Below, piece by piece: positions 31,762-43,735 of a stretch of 64,000 bases of DNA (the stretch's first letter is position 1; every line of letters begins with the position of its first letter). The notes beneath the pieces are model-generated. The model did not search any database. It worked only from the letters and a program-made list of their open reading frames with translations, and was not told the origin of the DNA. The stretch spans positions 1,094,323 to 1,158,322 of the forward strand of contig RPFO01000312.1 in NCBI GenBank assembly GCA_009746045.1, read 5' to 3'. Source of the DNA: Mesostigma viride. Its lineage: Eukaryota; Streptophyta; Mesostigmatophyceae; Mesostigmatales; Mesostigmataceae. Made by a program: the position numbers and the translations under genes.

Positions 31762-34700
31762 TTAGTCAAACTTCTCCTGCCCGTCGGCCTTGCGCAGCTG
31801 GCCCAGGTTGGTAGGCGCCTGCGTGCCCACCACCTTGGAGCAGCCGTACTGGCTAACGTCCACGCCGGTCGCCTTCTCCCCTTCCACCTGCCCCTGGATC
31901 CACTCAAATGTCTTTGCCAGGCCGTCCTGTGGGGAGTCACAACACGGGTGTGCAGTCAATAAGGCGCGTGGTGATCAGTTAGAGACAAGTAGCACCGTGC
32001 GGTCACTGGCGAGCAACACTCAATGCCAAGAGCTTTGTAAAACGGTGAAACCAAGAGCTATTTAGGGCAGCACGTTGTGTCGCAAAGCTGGGAAGCACAT
32101 AGCAACAAAAGCAATAGCCAAAACGAAGGGCGTTGCTGTCTACAAGAATAACCAGTGGCAGGTGCCCCCCTGCTGCCACGCACCTGGAGCTTAATGCTGG
32201 GTGCCCAGCCCAGCTTCTCCTTGATGAGTGTGTTGTCGCTGTTGCGCCCGCGCACGCCCTCGGGGCCTGGGATGTGGCGGATCTTCATCTGGCGGCCGGT
32301 CAGCTTCATCACGATGCCAGCCATCTCGTTCATCGACACCATCTCGTCGCTGCCCAGGTTGACCGGCTCCTTGAAGTCGCTCTTGGTGAGGCTGGTAGGG
32401 GACAGTAGGAGGCATACAGAGAGTCATGGAGATATTGGGTTAGTTTAGTTTAGTTTAGTTTAGTTGAGGTTAGGCTAGTTTAGTCTAGTTTAGTCTAGTT
32501 TAGTCTAGTTTAGTCTAGTTTAGTTAAGTTAAGTTAAGTTAAGTTTAGTCTAGTTTAGACTAGTCTAGGCTAGTCTAGGCTAGTCTAGTTTAGGCTAGGC
32601 TAGTTTAGGCTAGGCTAGTTTAGGCGAGGCTAGTCTAGTCTAGTCTAGTCTAGTCTAGTTTAGTCTAGTTTAGTCTAGTTTAGTCTAGTTTAGGCTAGTT
32701 TAGGCTAGGCTAGGCTAGGCTAGGCTAGGCTAGGCTAGGCTAGGCTAGGCTAGGCTAGGCTAGGCTAGGCTAGGCTAGGCTAGGCTAGGCTAGGCTAGGC
32801 TAGGCTAGGCTAGGCTAGGCTAGGCTAGGCTAGGCTAGGCTAGGCTAGGCTAGGCTAGGCTAGGCTAGGCTAGGCTAGGCTAGGCTAGGCTAGGCTAGGC
32901 TAGGCTAGGCTAGGCTAGGCTAGGCTAGGCTAGGCTAGGCTAGGCTAGGCTAGGCTAGGCTAGGCTAGGCTAGGCTAGGCTAGGCTAGGCTAGGCTAGGC
33001 TAGGCTAGGCTAGGCTAGGCTAGGCTAGGCTAGGCTAGGCTAGGCTAGGCTAGGCTAGGCTAGGCTAGGCTAGGCTAGGCTAGGCTAGGCTAGGCTAGGC
33101 TAGGCTAGGCTAGGCTAGGCTAGGCTAGGCTGGGCTGGGCTGGGCTGGGCTGGGCTAGGCTGGGCTAGGCTGGGCAAGGCAAGTTTAGTCTAGTCTAGTC
33201 TAGTCTAGTCCAGTCTAGTCTAGTCCAGTCCAGTCCAGTCCAGTCTAGTCCAGTCCAGTCCAGTCCAGTCCAGTCCAGTCCAGTCCAGTCCAGTCCAGTC
33301 CAGTCCAGTCCAGTCCAGTCCAGTCCAGTCCAGTCCAGTCCAGTCCAGTCCAGTCCAGTCCAGTCCAGTCCAGTCCAGTCCAGTCCAGTCCAGTCCAGTC
33401 CAGTCCAGTCCAGTCCAGTCCAGTCCAGTCCAGTCCAGTCCAGTCCAGTCCAGTCCAGTCCAGTCCAGTCCAGTCCAGTCCAGTCCAGTCCAGTCCAGTC
33501 CAGTCCAGTCCAGTCCAGTCCAGTCCAGCCCAGCCCAGCCCAGCCCAGCCCAGCCCAGCCGAGCCCAGCCGAGCCCAGCCGAGCCCAGCCGAGTCGAGCC
33601 GAGCCGAGCCGAGCCGAGCCGAGCCGAGCCGAGTCGAGCCGAGTCGAGCCGAGTCGAGCCGAGCCGAGTCGAGTCGAGTCGAGTCGAGTCGAGTCGGGTC
33701 CAGTCGAGTCAGTCGAGTCGAGCCAGTCGAGTCGAGTCGAGTCGAGTCGAGTCGAGTCGAGTCGAGTCGAGTCGAGTCGAGTCGAGTCGAGTCGAGTCGA
33801 GTCGAGTCGAGTCGAGTCGAGTCGAGTCGAGTCGAGTCGAGTCGAGTCGAGTCGAGTCGAGTCGAGTCGAGTCGAGTCGAGTCGAGTCGAGTCGAGTCGA
33901 GTCGAGTCGAGTCGAGTCGAGTCGAGTCGAGTCGAGTCGAGTCGAGTCTGACTAGGTAGGGTAGGGTAGGGTAGGGTAGGGTAGGGTAGGGTAGGGTAGG
34001 GTAGGGTAGGGTAGGGTAGGGTAGGGTAGGGTAGGGTAGGGTAGGGTAGGGTAGGGTAGGGTAGGGTAGGGTAGGGTAGGGTAGGGTAGGGTAGGGTAGG
34101 GTAGGGTAGGGTAGGGTAGGGTAGGGTAGGGTAGGGTAGGGTAGGGTAGGGTAGGGTAGGGTAGGGTAGGGTAGGGTAGGGTAGGGTAGGGTTGAGTAGG
34201 GTAGGGTAGGGTAGGGTAGGGTAGGGTAGGGTAGGGTAGGGTAGGGTAGGGTAGGGTAGGGTAGGGTAGGGTAGGGTAGGGTAGGGTAGGGTAGGGTAGG
34301 GTAGGGTAGGGTAGGGTAGGGTAGGGTAGGGTAGGGTAGGGTAGGGTAGGGTAGGGTAGGGTAGGGTAGGGTAGGGTAGGGTAGGGTAGGGTAGGGTAGG
34401 GTAGGGTAGGGTAGGGTAGGGTAGGGTAGGGTAGGGTAGGGTAGGGTAGTATGTTAGGCGAGAGTTCCCCCCCCCCCCCCCCCCCCAAAGGAATGCACCC
34501 ATCCAAAAGTAAAAAAATTAGCGCAGTCACCAAACAGGCAAAATCTGCCCTGACCGTGCTGTAGTACAACCAGAGTAAAGCCCAGGTGTCTGAGAAGTCC
34601 ATTATTACGGGAAATGAGGGAGGTGCTGAAATATTACTGGCTGGGTGCAAGAACAGCAATTTTCTGCATGAGGGAAATGATCACTAAGCACAGCAACCCA

Positions 34701-37083
34701 TGAGTGGAACAGCATGAGTAGAAAACTGGCGATGCATGCCAGCAGTCACGAAGGCTGTGGATATACTGAAACTGGGTGAGTAGTGTCCATGTCAGCATGT
34801 GCAAGCGTGGGTGCGTGGGCGCGTGCATGCAAGCACACCCAGCGTATGCGCGTCGTACCGCAGCACCCCCTCCACGCAATCATCGATGTAGGTGAACGAG
34901 CGCGTCTGCTTGCCATCGCCCCACATCTCGAACTCGTCCTGCGAGCAGATGGCCTTGCGGCAGAAGGCGGCGGGGGCCTTCTCGCGGCCACCTGCATGCA
35001 CAGCACAAGCCACGCAAGCGCGACGATAAGTTGTGAAGTTCAGAAGTGGTTAGGATTATCAGTGCGCAGTCCAGGCACCATGATTGCATCCCAAACAAGC
35101 TTGCACACTAGGGGTTGCACGGCCATGTGCAACAGTGAACAGCAGGGCTATGACCGTAGCGCTAGAACAAAGAGAGGCAAAGAGGATGAGCAGGGCTCCC
35201 GTGCAGAAAAGAGGCAGCGAGGCAGACACAAGCGCACTTGGCAGGATTATCGAAAATGAGGCATGCAGAGAGTATAAAGCCAGGCGCGGACTCGATCCTG
35301 TCACACTGTGAGTGCCTAAGAAAAGGTGAATGCCACGAAGACGATGGAAACATTGCTCTTCTGATGACACTTTGGTGGGAGCCGCTGTGCCACATGCCTG
35401 CGTTTATGGTACTCCTACAAAATACTGGGCTACTGTACTGGTGGACGCACCTTTCCATGTCCCGTACGGGCCGTAGATGTTGTGGAAGCGCGCCATGCGG
35501 CAGGCCATGCCGAAGTCGGCCTCGTAATGCTTGCATAGCTCCTCAGTAGCCAGCTTCTCCAGCCCGTATGCGTCTTGGGGCTGCCCATGTGTCGCGGAGC
35601 AAGACACGGTGAAGAGGCCACTAGCACCGTGCATATGCCGGTCAGAGAAGAGTATTAGGTATTAAATAGGCGCAAGTACCTGAAAATTATGAGAACTGAG
35701 GGAGTGAGGAAGGGGAGGAAGGGGGGAGAGAGCAAAGGACGCTTAATACATTTCAATTCAAGTAAGGAACATGCAAGCAAAAACTTGGCCATCAACAAGC
35801 AAGGAGCTGGGCCTTGAGTGCCCCTAATTCAGCAGCCGCATTCGGCTGCTGTTGACAAGAAGTTACATAACTTTTCTGTTCACAGGAAGCACCAATGTGT
35901 GTTTGAAAATGAACCAAACCATTTTACGCAAGCAGGGAAGATTCCTCTCTAACAAATGGTGACTTAATGGCTGCCACAACACGGGCATAAGATGTCCAAC
36001 TCCGTCAAGATGAAGGGCAGGCTAACACACAGGCTGTCGCAAACTACCACATAATGACCAAATCATTCACTGTCCCGATGATTTCAAGAAGCCAATGTTT
36101 TGGTGTGCTCACCTGTACACAAAAATCCCTCTCTGCATATAAAACCCTTGAACAAGTGTGGGTAACAGTGTTTGCTGGTGTCAGTGACATTGGAATAGAA
36201 TGTTAGGCACAGTCAGATATGTGCAGAGAATGCATACTGCTGTCCTGCAGCTTAACACATCTGACCTGCCCACAGCTTTATGTTCTTCTAATAATGACAA
36301 ACTGGCGGTATCAATTATGGTTATTGTTTAATTTTTATTACATCATTCACACTGTTCTTACCTCGGCAGGCCACGCGTCTGACTCCTTAAGACCTGCAGC
36401 CATGTCGGTATCAAGCTGCTTGTACTCCGGATAGATACACGCACTTGATGCGTAGAAAAATCTGGAATAGGATACCAGCGTCAGCGAGGATACAAACACG
36501 ATTTTAAAAGATTCGAGTGTCAGAACTAGCGGCCTAACAATTTCTTCAGCAATCTTCCAAGAACCGAAATGAGCTGCAGTGTGAGAAACTCAATAGGTAA
36601 TAGATCAACCAAGAAAAAGTAGCAGCTGCGAGGTAAAGCCGCTCCCAGGCCATTTACTGCGAACGGTCTGTAGAACGCACTTGCCTGATTTTTTTTTGCC
36701 CCGTACCTTTTCACTTTATTAATGCGGCTTGCTTCCAACATGTTGAAGCTGATCATAGTGTTGTTGTACATAATAACAGCATGGTTGGATTGGATAAAGC
36801 CCATGCCGCCCATGTCTGCAGCGAAGTTGAACACATGATCAGCTCCCTTTGTGACCTTCAGGCAGTTGTCAAGAACTCGTAGGTCGACCAGATGGAATTC
36901 GTCACAGAACATATCCTCGGTCATGTGTTCATTTTTCTTCCAGTCGGAAGCAATGATGTAGTGGCCTTCCGCCTTCAGGCGACGCGCGGTGTGCGAGGCA
37001 ATGAAACCACCTGCACCAGTCACTGAAATGCGCAGTTTCTCCGTTGGCCAGTAAGGCTCCGTAGGATACTCGGCCATAGACAT
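31762..37083 (-). CDS. GME: GDP-D-mannose 3,5-epimerase (six exons)
   Basis: Exons on the minus strand: 37083-36707, 36461-36362, 35580-35451, 34991-34859, 32391-32184, 31926-31762. All junctions are GT-AG, the phases fit, and the product is 370 residues, close to the roughly 377 of plant GME. This cytosolic SDR-family enzyme converts GDP-D-mannose to GDP-L-galactose (and GDP-L-gulose), the entry to plant-type ascorbate synthesis, and also supplies L-galactose for polysaccharides. Visible: the NAD-binding TGAGGFIASH segment (residues 22-31), catalytic Cys134 in SSACIYPE, the YxxxK pair Tyr164/Lys168 in AYGLEK, Lys207 in GREKAP, and PGPEGVRGRNSDN near the C-terminus. These match Arabidopsis Cys145, Tyr174, Lys178 and Lys217. 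Intron 5 holds a 2-kb pentamer array. The reading frame is intact. Confidence 0.96.
32440..34450. repeat. 2-kb pentanucleotide array in GME intron 5
   Basis: Successive blocks of five-base units in one register: GTTTA/GTCTA (32440-32700), TAGGC (about 32700-33130), TGGGC, CAGTC (about 33190-33530), CAGCC/GAGCC (to about 33660), GAGTC (to 33950), then TAGGG (about 33955-34448). Neighbouring blocks differ by one or two bases. The two splice sites of this intron are outside the array. Confidence 0.97.
34467..34486. repeat. C20 homopolymer
   Basis: Runs of 20 C just beyond the pentamer array, still within GME intron 5. A likely site of length error. Confidence 0.9.
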
Positions 37084-37867
37084 TTTGCTCTCCGAAAGAT
37101 CGGTTTATCGGCGCTCGACTGCTTCTTCGTGGGTCCGGGGGTACACACTGGGCAGTGGCTTGCGCACAGCAGCTTTTTCTCACTTCGTCCATCGCCATCC
37201 ACATTTGCAGGCAAGAGGGCGTCTGGACACCGCACCGTGACGGTCCACTGGCAGAGCGGCCACGTCCTCCAAGCAGCGGGCCCGTTAGGAAAAGCGTTGC
37301 GCCAAGTCACCGCCAACCGATTGGAAGTTGCCGGACTTGCGGTCCGCGTTGGTCCGTGAAATGGGCTGTTCGCCTGCTACCGTACAGGTTCAAAAGTACT
37401 TGCTTGTTGTAACGAAAGCTGGTACGTGGTCCTCTGCTCCCGCAGGATCTTTTAATATTCTGGCCACAATCTCTGGTACACGTAGCCAATCTAGGGTGCG
37501 GGCCTGGGTCGAGGGCCACGCAGCCTGCGTGCAACGCTTTTTGGCTCGAAATTGGATCCTAGTTCCTGCACGTGACATGCACCGCATGCTGCTGGCTGCA
37601 TACCTCAGCATACATGGATTGGTTTATCAGCCGGCCGACACGATATCAGCGACCATTCACTTGGGCGCAGCTCAGTTGAATTGGTTACGCAGTAATCGAA
37701 ACCCTAAATGTGCAGGAACGCATTGCGATACATCTCCCTGCCGTTCACCGTTGCTTCTTCTCCTTGTAGTGAGAAGAAAACAGCCTCTTAATTGCTAATT
37801 TGTGGTTGTTAAAGCAAGGCGTGCAGCATATGACGGCGTGATTCCCGTTAAAGCACCACGTTTGCCC
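37084..37867. promoter_or_regulatory. Divergent promoter region between GME and the NTF2-like gene
   Basis: The two genes start 784 bp apart, head to head, so both promoters and 5' UTRs must lie here. Open frames across it show no domain. No TATA box or specific element can be assigned with confidence. Confidence 0.55.
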
Positions 37868-38485
37868 ATGCTAGCCTCCATGGCCACCATGAACTATTCC
37901 TGCCGGTCCTGCACATTAAACGCTATCCCGATCCCGGTAGCTAAAGTTAGCTCGCCTATACTTCCACAAAAGCATGCCCTTCCACGGGCTACCGGCGGAG
38001 CCGGACCAGCTCATTTTCTCGCGCAGAGGCCGACACTTGGTTTTAGACGAGGTTTGACCGTTTGCCTTGCAGGCGGTATGCCCTCGGATACGCAGATGAA
38101 CCCAAATAAGATGTACGAGAATATTATGAAGGCCATCGGCGCAAGGTTTGTGGCTCTCAAAAACGAGGGAAATCTGCAAGAAATATTTGCCCTTTGCTCT
38201 CCTGACGTGGACTTGTACGGCACCCAAGGACTGGGGCCTGCGTCAAAATCTTTGACGAGGTATTTCTCTCTCCATCCCGAATTGCATCACTCGGTTAAAG
38301 AGGAAGACTATCAGATCATGGGCAAAGGCGTCGTCGGCTACAAATTTGTCAAGACGTGGCGCGACAAAGACACTGGCAAGCTGATGGAATGGGCGAGCTA
38401 CGCAAACGGCAGGAATAAGATCGAAAAAATCCACCTTGGGACGGACGGCCGCATTGTTAAGGTGGAGGTGGTGGAGGTGGTCTAA
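37868..38485 (+). CDS. NTF2/SnoaL-fold protein with probable plastid transit peptide
   Basis: Single-exon ORF of 205 residues from the ATG at 37868; the frame stays open upstream to 37802 without ATG, and an ATG at 37880 (ccATGGcc) is also a good start. Residues 1-75 are Ser/Ala/Arg-rich and poor in acids, like a chloroplast transit peptide. The rest has the look of an NTF2-like fold: an N-terminal helix (YENIMKAIGARFVALKNEGNLQEIFALCSPDVDLYG), then beta-rich segments (YKFVKTWRDKDTGKLMEWASY) and a terminal strand (GRIVKVEVVEVV). Members of this fold are small enzymes or scaffolds, and the substrate cannot be inferred. The intact frame and divergent pairing with GME suggest a real host gene. 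Confidence 0.72.
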   Translation: MLASMATMNYSCRSCTLNAIPIPVAKVSSPILPQKHALPRATGGAGPAHFLAQRPTLGFRRGLTVCLAGGMPSDTQMNPNKMYENIMKAIGARFVALKNEGNLQEIFALCSPDVDLYGTQGLGPASKSLTRYFSLHPELHHSVKEEDYQIMGKGVVGYKFVKTWRDKDTGKLMEWASYANGRNKIEKIHLGTDGRIVKVEVVEVV

Positions 38486-39376
38486 ATGTTCGATATGCAG
38501 CGAGGGATCTCTTCTGTTTTTGAAACAGGGCTGATCCCAGTTTTTTAGCCGTATGGGATGATTGAGACATGTTATGGGAACTTCGTATGGGATGATTCCG
38601 AGACATGTGGGCGCACTGATTCTGTCACTCCAAACAAATGTCTCCGGTGGTTGCAAGGCACCGGACCCTATTATAGGGGTGAGGTGCACCCTTATTGATG
38701 AATGCTGTTCAGGTACTGGATTGTCAGCGGATGCGACATGCAGGCAGCCCCGCTTGGTGACATCAACCCAATGAAGCTAGGTTAGACAACCAATGATGTG
38801 TGCAACACGCTGACGCACGCCTGGAGCTGAAATAGAGCATCTGCTCTTTTGACATAGATATGTATAGTAGGAAGAAAATAGTGAGTGCCTCTAGACATTA
38901 AGGAGGCGGATTTTTTTGGGTCCTGTTTGTAATATATTATAGCATGTAATCTTTGCAAACAGCTATCTAGCACGCAAATTTGGCAAGCGTGACGTGTGAC
39001 ACATGGACTGATCTTACTCGATCTTCTCTCTGCAATCACAGGCCGCTGCAACGTGTGGGACATAAGTGATGTGTGTGAGCAATACACACAATGCCCTATG
39101 CTCCTAGACCTACATGTGTGAGACATGCAACAGACATGACAACTTGCTTTATAAGTACATCCTTGCATTGTCAGCAGATGCACGTACATGCATGAGGTGG
39201 CACCCCAAAACCCTTAAAAATTGACCTATGCTAATATCACCTGAAATTCATTTGCACAATGCTAAGTTATGATTGGGGGCACTAAATAACATCTCTAGTG
39301 AGTTTTCCATGCACTTGTTGGGGGTACTAACCCCACATATACGCCAATAGTGCGCTATAAATAGCAAAAGACGCTA
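38486..39376. other. Intergenic stretch
   Basis: 3' flank of the NTF2-like gene. No gene, repeat or RNA recognised. Confidence 0.4.
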
Positions 39377-39475
39377 ATTCATTCATTCATTCATTCATTC
39401 ATTCATTCATTCATTCATTCATTCATTCATTCATTCATTCATTCATTCATTCATTCATTCATTCATTCATTCATT
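39377..39475. repeat. (ATTC)n tail of the 39.5-kb LINE
   Basis: About 25 units directly after the hairpin in LINE sense (minus strand reads GAAT), in the position taken by (TTAA)n in the 58.9-kb copy. So it is the retrotransposon 3' tail or derives from it. Confidence 0.9.
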
Positions 39476-39948
39476 AGACTCGTGCTCCCGTTGGGGAGTC
39501 ACGGAGCATTAACCCCGATGGATGGATGGATGCGTGCAAACAGTCCTACCGGTCTAAGCTATCTATCTACAACAGCTATCTATAACATCTATCTACAAAA
39601 TCTAGCAACAACAACTCTACCCTATGGGACCTGCCTGGCGTGCTTCCCGTATGTTTGCACACGCGGGCGCTTCCCCACGGGGTGGGGCTCATTGTCCTCT
39701 ATGACCTGGGCCCACTTGGCCTTGTCCATCATCTTTTTCCAAATCACGGAGAGGCCTAGGCCCCCCATGTCCTCCACTAGCTGTTTTTTGAAGGTTCGGG
39801 CCTTGCGGCATCTAACATCACGGGGCCCAGCCCACGTCAGGGGGTGCCGGCCAGGCTGAGCTGGTCGCAGTCCCGCGGGGGGGCCACGTAGTAGTGAGGT
39901 GTCTACCTGGTTGGTGCGAGCTAGGTGCCCTACTAGCTGCAGGCGCCG

Positions 39949-41300
39949 CTAGTGCTTAATGGTGCTGGTGATATATTGCATGCCAAGGTACAGGTCCTCA
40001 TTGCGGGCACGAGCAGCATATCCTACTCTGAAAATGGATCGCAGCATGTTGGTGACCGCGCCGTCCAGCTTGCGGGCCAGGTCGGCGGTGAGGGTCCACG
40101 TCTCGGCCCCATACGTAAGAACAGGCAGGACGAGGACCTTAAACAGGTCCTGTTTCTCGATATCTTGCCCAGGGGCTTGCGCCACAGGGCCCGGTATTGG
40201 CGTAAAGCGTGCCAGGCGAGGGAGATGCGGTGGTCCACATCAGCCTCGCAGCTGGGAAGCAGGCTGCGCCCAGCAGCTTGACGCGGTCCCGATACAGGAC
40301 TCGAGAGCCGTCAAGGAGAAAGAGGTCTGGCGGGTGGGTGAGCCCAATCGCCAGAGCCTCTGTCTTCTTGCTGACCTCAAGCCCCACTGCACGGGCCTCG
40401 ATAGCCAGGCAGTCGAGCCACGCCTGCACGTGCCCAGTGCATGTCCTCGAAGAGGGTGGTGTCGTCTGCGTAGATGATGTCCGCCAGCCGAATCTCCGTT
40501 TCCGCTCCGCCATGCCAGAAGCGGTTGGCAACCTGCACCCCTGGTTCCCTACCCACGATGCGGGCAAATCGCTTGCGCGCCTGAATCATTACGTATTCGA
40601 CCGCAATAATGAACAGGTAGGGCGACAGCACGCAGCCCTGCCACACACCCTTCTGTAAAGGGCATGGTGGCGTAGTCCCGTAAGAAGTGCGCACCGAAGT
40701 GGTGGACCCTTCATACAGGTTGCGGATGACAGCAATAAGGGGGCGGGGGATCCGGAACAGCTCGAGGATGTCCCATAGCGCAGCCCAGAAAACCGAATCG
40801 AAGGCTTTGATGAAGTCCACCAGCACAAGGTGCAAAGGGGACTCACCAGGCTAAAGGCGTTGCAGTTCCTCCACAAGGCGGCGAGTAGCGAAGAGCGCCT
40901 GTACTGTGTTGCGACCTGAACGGAAGCCGTGCTGAGTCTCGCTGACTCAGGTGACCGTCCAGGGCCGTGCGCAGGCGGTTCAGGATGAGCCGCATGAGAA
41001 GCTTGAGGGGGGCACTTTGGATGCACACCCCTCTGTAGTTACCGGGGTCGGCTGGCGACCCCTTGTTCTTGTACAGCATCGTGCGAAAACTGTGTTGCCA
41101 GGCCGCTGGAGGCGGTTGCGACGACAGCAGAAGGCGGTTGCAGATATCCGGATATCCCGGAAGAGCAGCATAACACCAGTGTCCTCAAATTCGGCTTCAA
41201 GTTTCACAAGTGCGGCTGGAATCTCGTCGGAGCCAGTGGCGGCGGCGTATAACGCAAACGCTGGACCGCCTCCATGACCCCGCGAGAGGTGAAAGGAGGC
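39949..41300 (-). pseudogene. LINE ORF2, reverse transcriptase and C-terminal part
   Basis: Minus-strand blocks in order: MLYKNKGSPADPGNYRGVCI, QSAPLKLLMRLILNRL, LVDFIKAFDSVFWAALWDIL (the first catalytic Asp), PLQKGVWQGCVLSP, IRLADIIYADDTTLFED (YADD), then KVLVLPVLTYGAETWTLTADL. It is split by frameshifts near 40.85 and 40.45 kb. Collinear with the better-preserved copy at 59.2-60.9 kb. Confidence 0.85.
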
Positions 41301-41340
41301 ATGTCTGACGGGTCGCCAAGCGGGCCGATCAGCGGGGGGA

Positions 41341-42930
41341 CTAGGTAGTCCGCCGTTGACCTAGGCGGGGCCGGGGGCCCGGCGGCCGCCGCCGACCAGG
41401 GCGGCCGGGCGGGCGGCGGCGGCTGGGAGTAGGGGCGGGGGCAGCGCAGCTGTCCCCACGACCTCGGCCGTGGCCGCGGCCCAGGTACAAAGTCGCTTGG
41501 CTGGGGCGCCAGGAACGGGCATGGCGGTGGGGCCGGCCGAGGCCGTCCGGGTGCCCGAGGCGCTTGTACCAGAACCAGGCCCCCTTGCCTTCGTGCTTCT
41601 GCTGGCAGCTGCGCAGGTCCTTGACCATCTGCTGAGCGTCTGCCTTCTCAGCGGCTACTCGTAGGCGACCCGGCCGCGCAGAGCTGCTTGCAGCCCAGGT
41701 TTGGCGGTCGGGTCCCTGTTGCGGCGGGCGGAGCATCTGCCTAGCGGTGACCACTGTCGGTGCGTGACGGTGGACAGCAAGCTGGCGGCGCGGAGGCAAG
41801 GAGGGGAGGGTGCGGGCAGCCAGACGATACTTGGCAGCGATACCGCGGAGGATCACTGTAATGTCACCCGGCGGCGGAATGGCGTGTAACTGCTGGCGAC
41901 TGCCCCTGGTGTCAAAGACTGCCAGGAAGTCGTCGACCCGGTGCGACATAGCGGCCTGCTCTTCTGCTGACATCTTGTCGGCATCCTTCAGTACAATCCG
42001 GAGCACCTTGAGATCTGGCTGAGGCGCCAGTTGTCGCGACGGTTTCACACCAGGAAACCGCAATCTGATGCGAGCGAGCACAAGGCGGTGATCAGATTCC
42101 ACCGTGCTGACAGAATCTTGCAGCACGCGAGCATCGACAACTGAGGGGCTCTGAGCCCGGCGTACGCAGATATAGTCAAGGCACACCACCCGATCCGACG
42201 GCCCCCAAAAGGTGGCAAGCTGCTCTGCGGGGCGCGCGAAAGAAGCCTTGCATGCAACCAGCGCAGATTTGGCCAGCAGATCGATTCGCAAATAGAGCCG
42301 TGTTACCGTTGGCTATCGTGTTGGTGGGGGAGTACTGAGCGCCCCCAGTGCCAACTGGCAGCGTGGGGTTGGCGTCGAGCAGCATAACCAGGAAGTGCCG
42401 AGCTGGGATGTTGGCCTCCTCCTCCTTGAGGGCGCTGAAGAAGGCCTCACGTTCCGCCTGAGCTCGACCCGCATGTGGTGCATATCCCACTATAACGGTT
42501 AGCGTGTGGTGGGAATGGCCCTGAGTGGCCGAAAAAGTGGCCACTGCATAGCACACGCGGGGATCGCAACACGATGGACTGGAGGTGCGCTGATGCTGCC
42601 GGTGAGCACAAGAGGCCCACACCACCTTGACCCGGCGCGTCACCTCGATCCACCATAGTGGAACCGCCAGCCCGCACGAAGGTCATCGACCAGAAGGCCG
42701 TTGACCCCTTGCTGGGGGTCGACGGTGGGTCGGTTCTACTGGACCCCGAGGACAGCGATCTTGTTGTCGGCGCACAAGGCGATCAGCTCGTCGACGCGAT
42801 GGCGTGCTGGGGTGCGGCCACTCGAGTGCGGCGATCGTAGAAGGATCTGCAGGGAGGGTGCGCACATTAAAGCTTGCAATACCAAGAATGGGCCGTTGCC
42901 CTATTAGCGGGGGGGTGGGGGTGCATGGAG
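41341..42930 (-). pseudogene. LINE ORF2, APE-like endonuclease part
   Basis: The N-terminal strand ILGIASFNVRTL is typical of exonuclease-endonuclease-phosphatase LINE nucleases. DELIALCADNKIAVLGVQ follows but ends in TAG where Glu (QEN/QEH motif) is expected. Then TVIVGYAPHAGRAQAEREAFF, LDANPTLPV, and the terminal WGPSDRVVCLDYICVRR and TVESDHRLVL (SDH motif). Frames switch several times. A linker follows (DADKMSAEEQAAMSHRVDDF), leading toward RT. The enzyme would nick target DNA for target-primed reverse transcription. Confidence 0.8.
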
Positions 42931-43556
42931 GTGCCGTGTTGGTCTGTACGGCAGTACGGGGTATTCGGTAAAACCCGCGCGTACTGTGCACAAAAGTACG
43001 GGTATTTTCAGGAGGGGTAAAAAATACGGGAAAAAATACGCAGTACGGCAGTACGGGTATTTTTCAAGTTGTAGTTAAGAAGTACGGGGTATTTTTGAGG
43101 TGAATGCTGAAAAGTACGGGGTATTCCAAGGATGTGTGACCCTGCATCCAACAAATGTTACTACTATATAATTATTCTATGCTATTCATTAATGAACATA
43201 TAGTGGCAGTGACTTGCCACCTGCCACACTTGGATTCACATTGCAATACATCCTTCAAGTACATGTGTTTATTGTGGTCATGCAAATTATTGACCATTTA
43301 ACACCGGTCTCTTTTATTATAATACCCTTTTATTATAATGCATCAGCCTTTACAAAATTTGCATGAATGCCATCAACTCAATATAATGCATTATTGAATA
43401 TGGTATAATGCACCCAGATCTCTGCCTAGTTGATGCAGTGGATGTGATAGCACTACAATCGGCAGCTTTGCTGCACAATGACAACAAGTGCATGCCATGA
43501 ATCCCTGAAATTCGAAAAATAAAATGGCAATCAACCCATGCAGAATGAACAACACA

Positions 43557-43735
43557 ATAAACTGCCAAGGAAATGCCCGAAAAAGTAAATACGAAGTGGC
43601 AAGTAGCCCAGAAAACACACCGTCAACTGCCAGGGCATTCCTGAGAAAAGTATATGGCAAACTGCAGTTATCTGGGCATGCCCAGATAACGCTGTCAACT
43701 GCCAAGGATATGCCTGGAAAAGCACTGTGGAATCG
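43557..43735. repeat. Three degenerate 65-73-bp tandem units with a 24-bp perfect palindrome
   Basis: Units begin near 43557, 43622 and 43695 with (t)caactgcca(a/g)gg and gaaaa(a)g. A perfect 24-bp palindrome (43667-43690, half-site GTTATCTGGGCA) ends the second unit. All are within the hAT-like element. Confidence 0.65.

Noticed and set aside
33955-34448. TAGGG array as a telomere or interstitial telomere
   Set aside because: The plant and algal repeats are TTTAGGG or TTTTAGGG; this is the last variant block of an intronic pentamer series.
33195-34659. Pentamer-derived ORFs (Thr-Leu-Pro-Tyr, Asp-Trp-Thr-Gly-Leu repeats)
   Set aside because: They lie wholly in the intronic array of GME.
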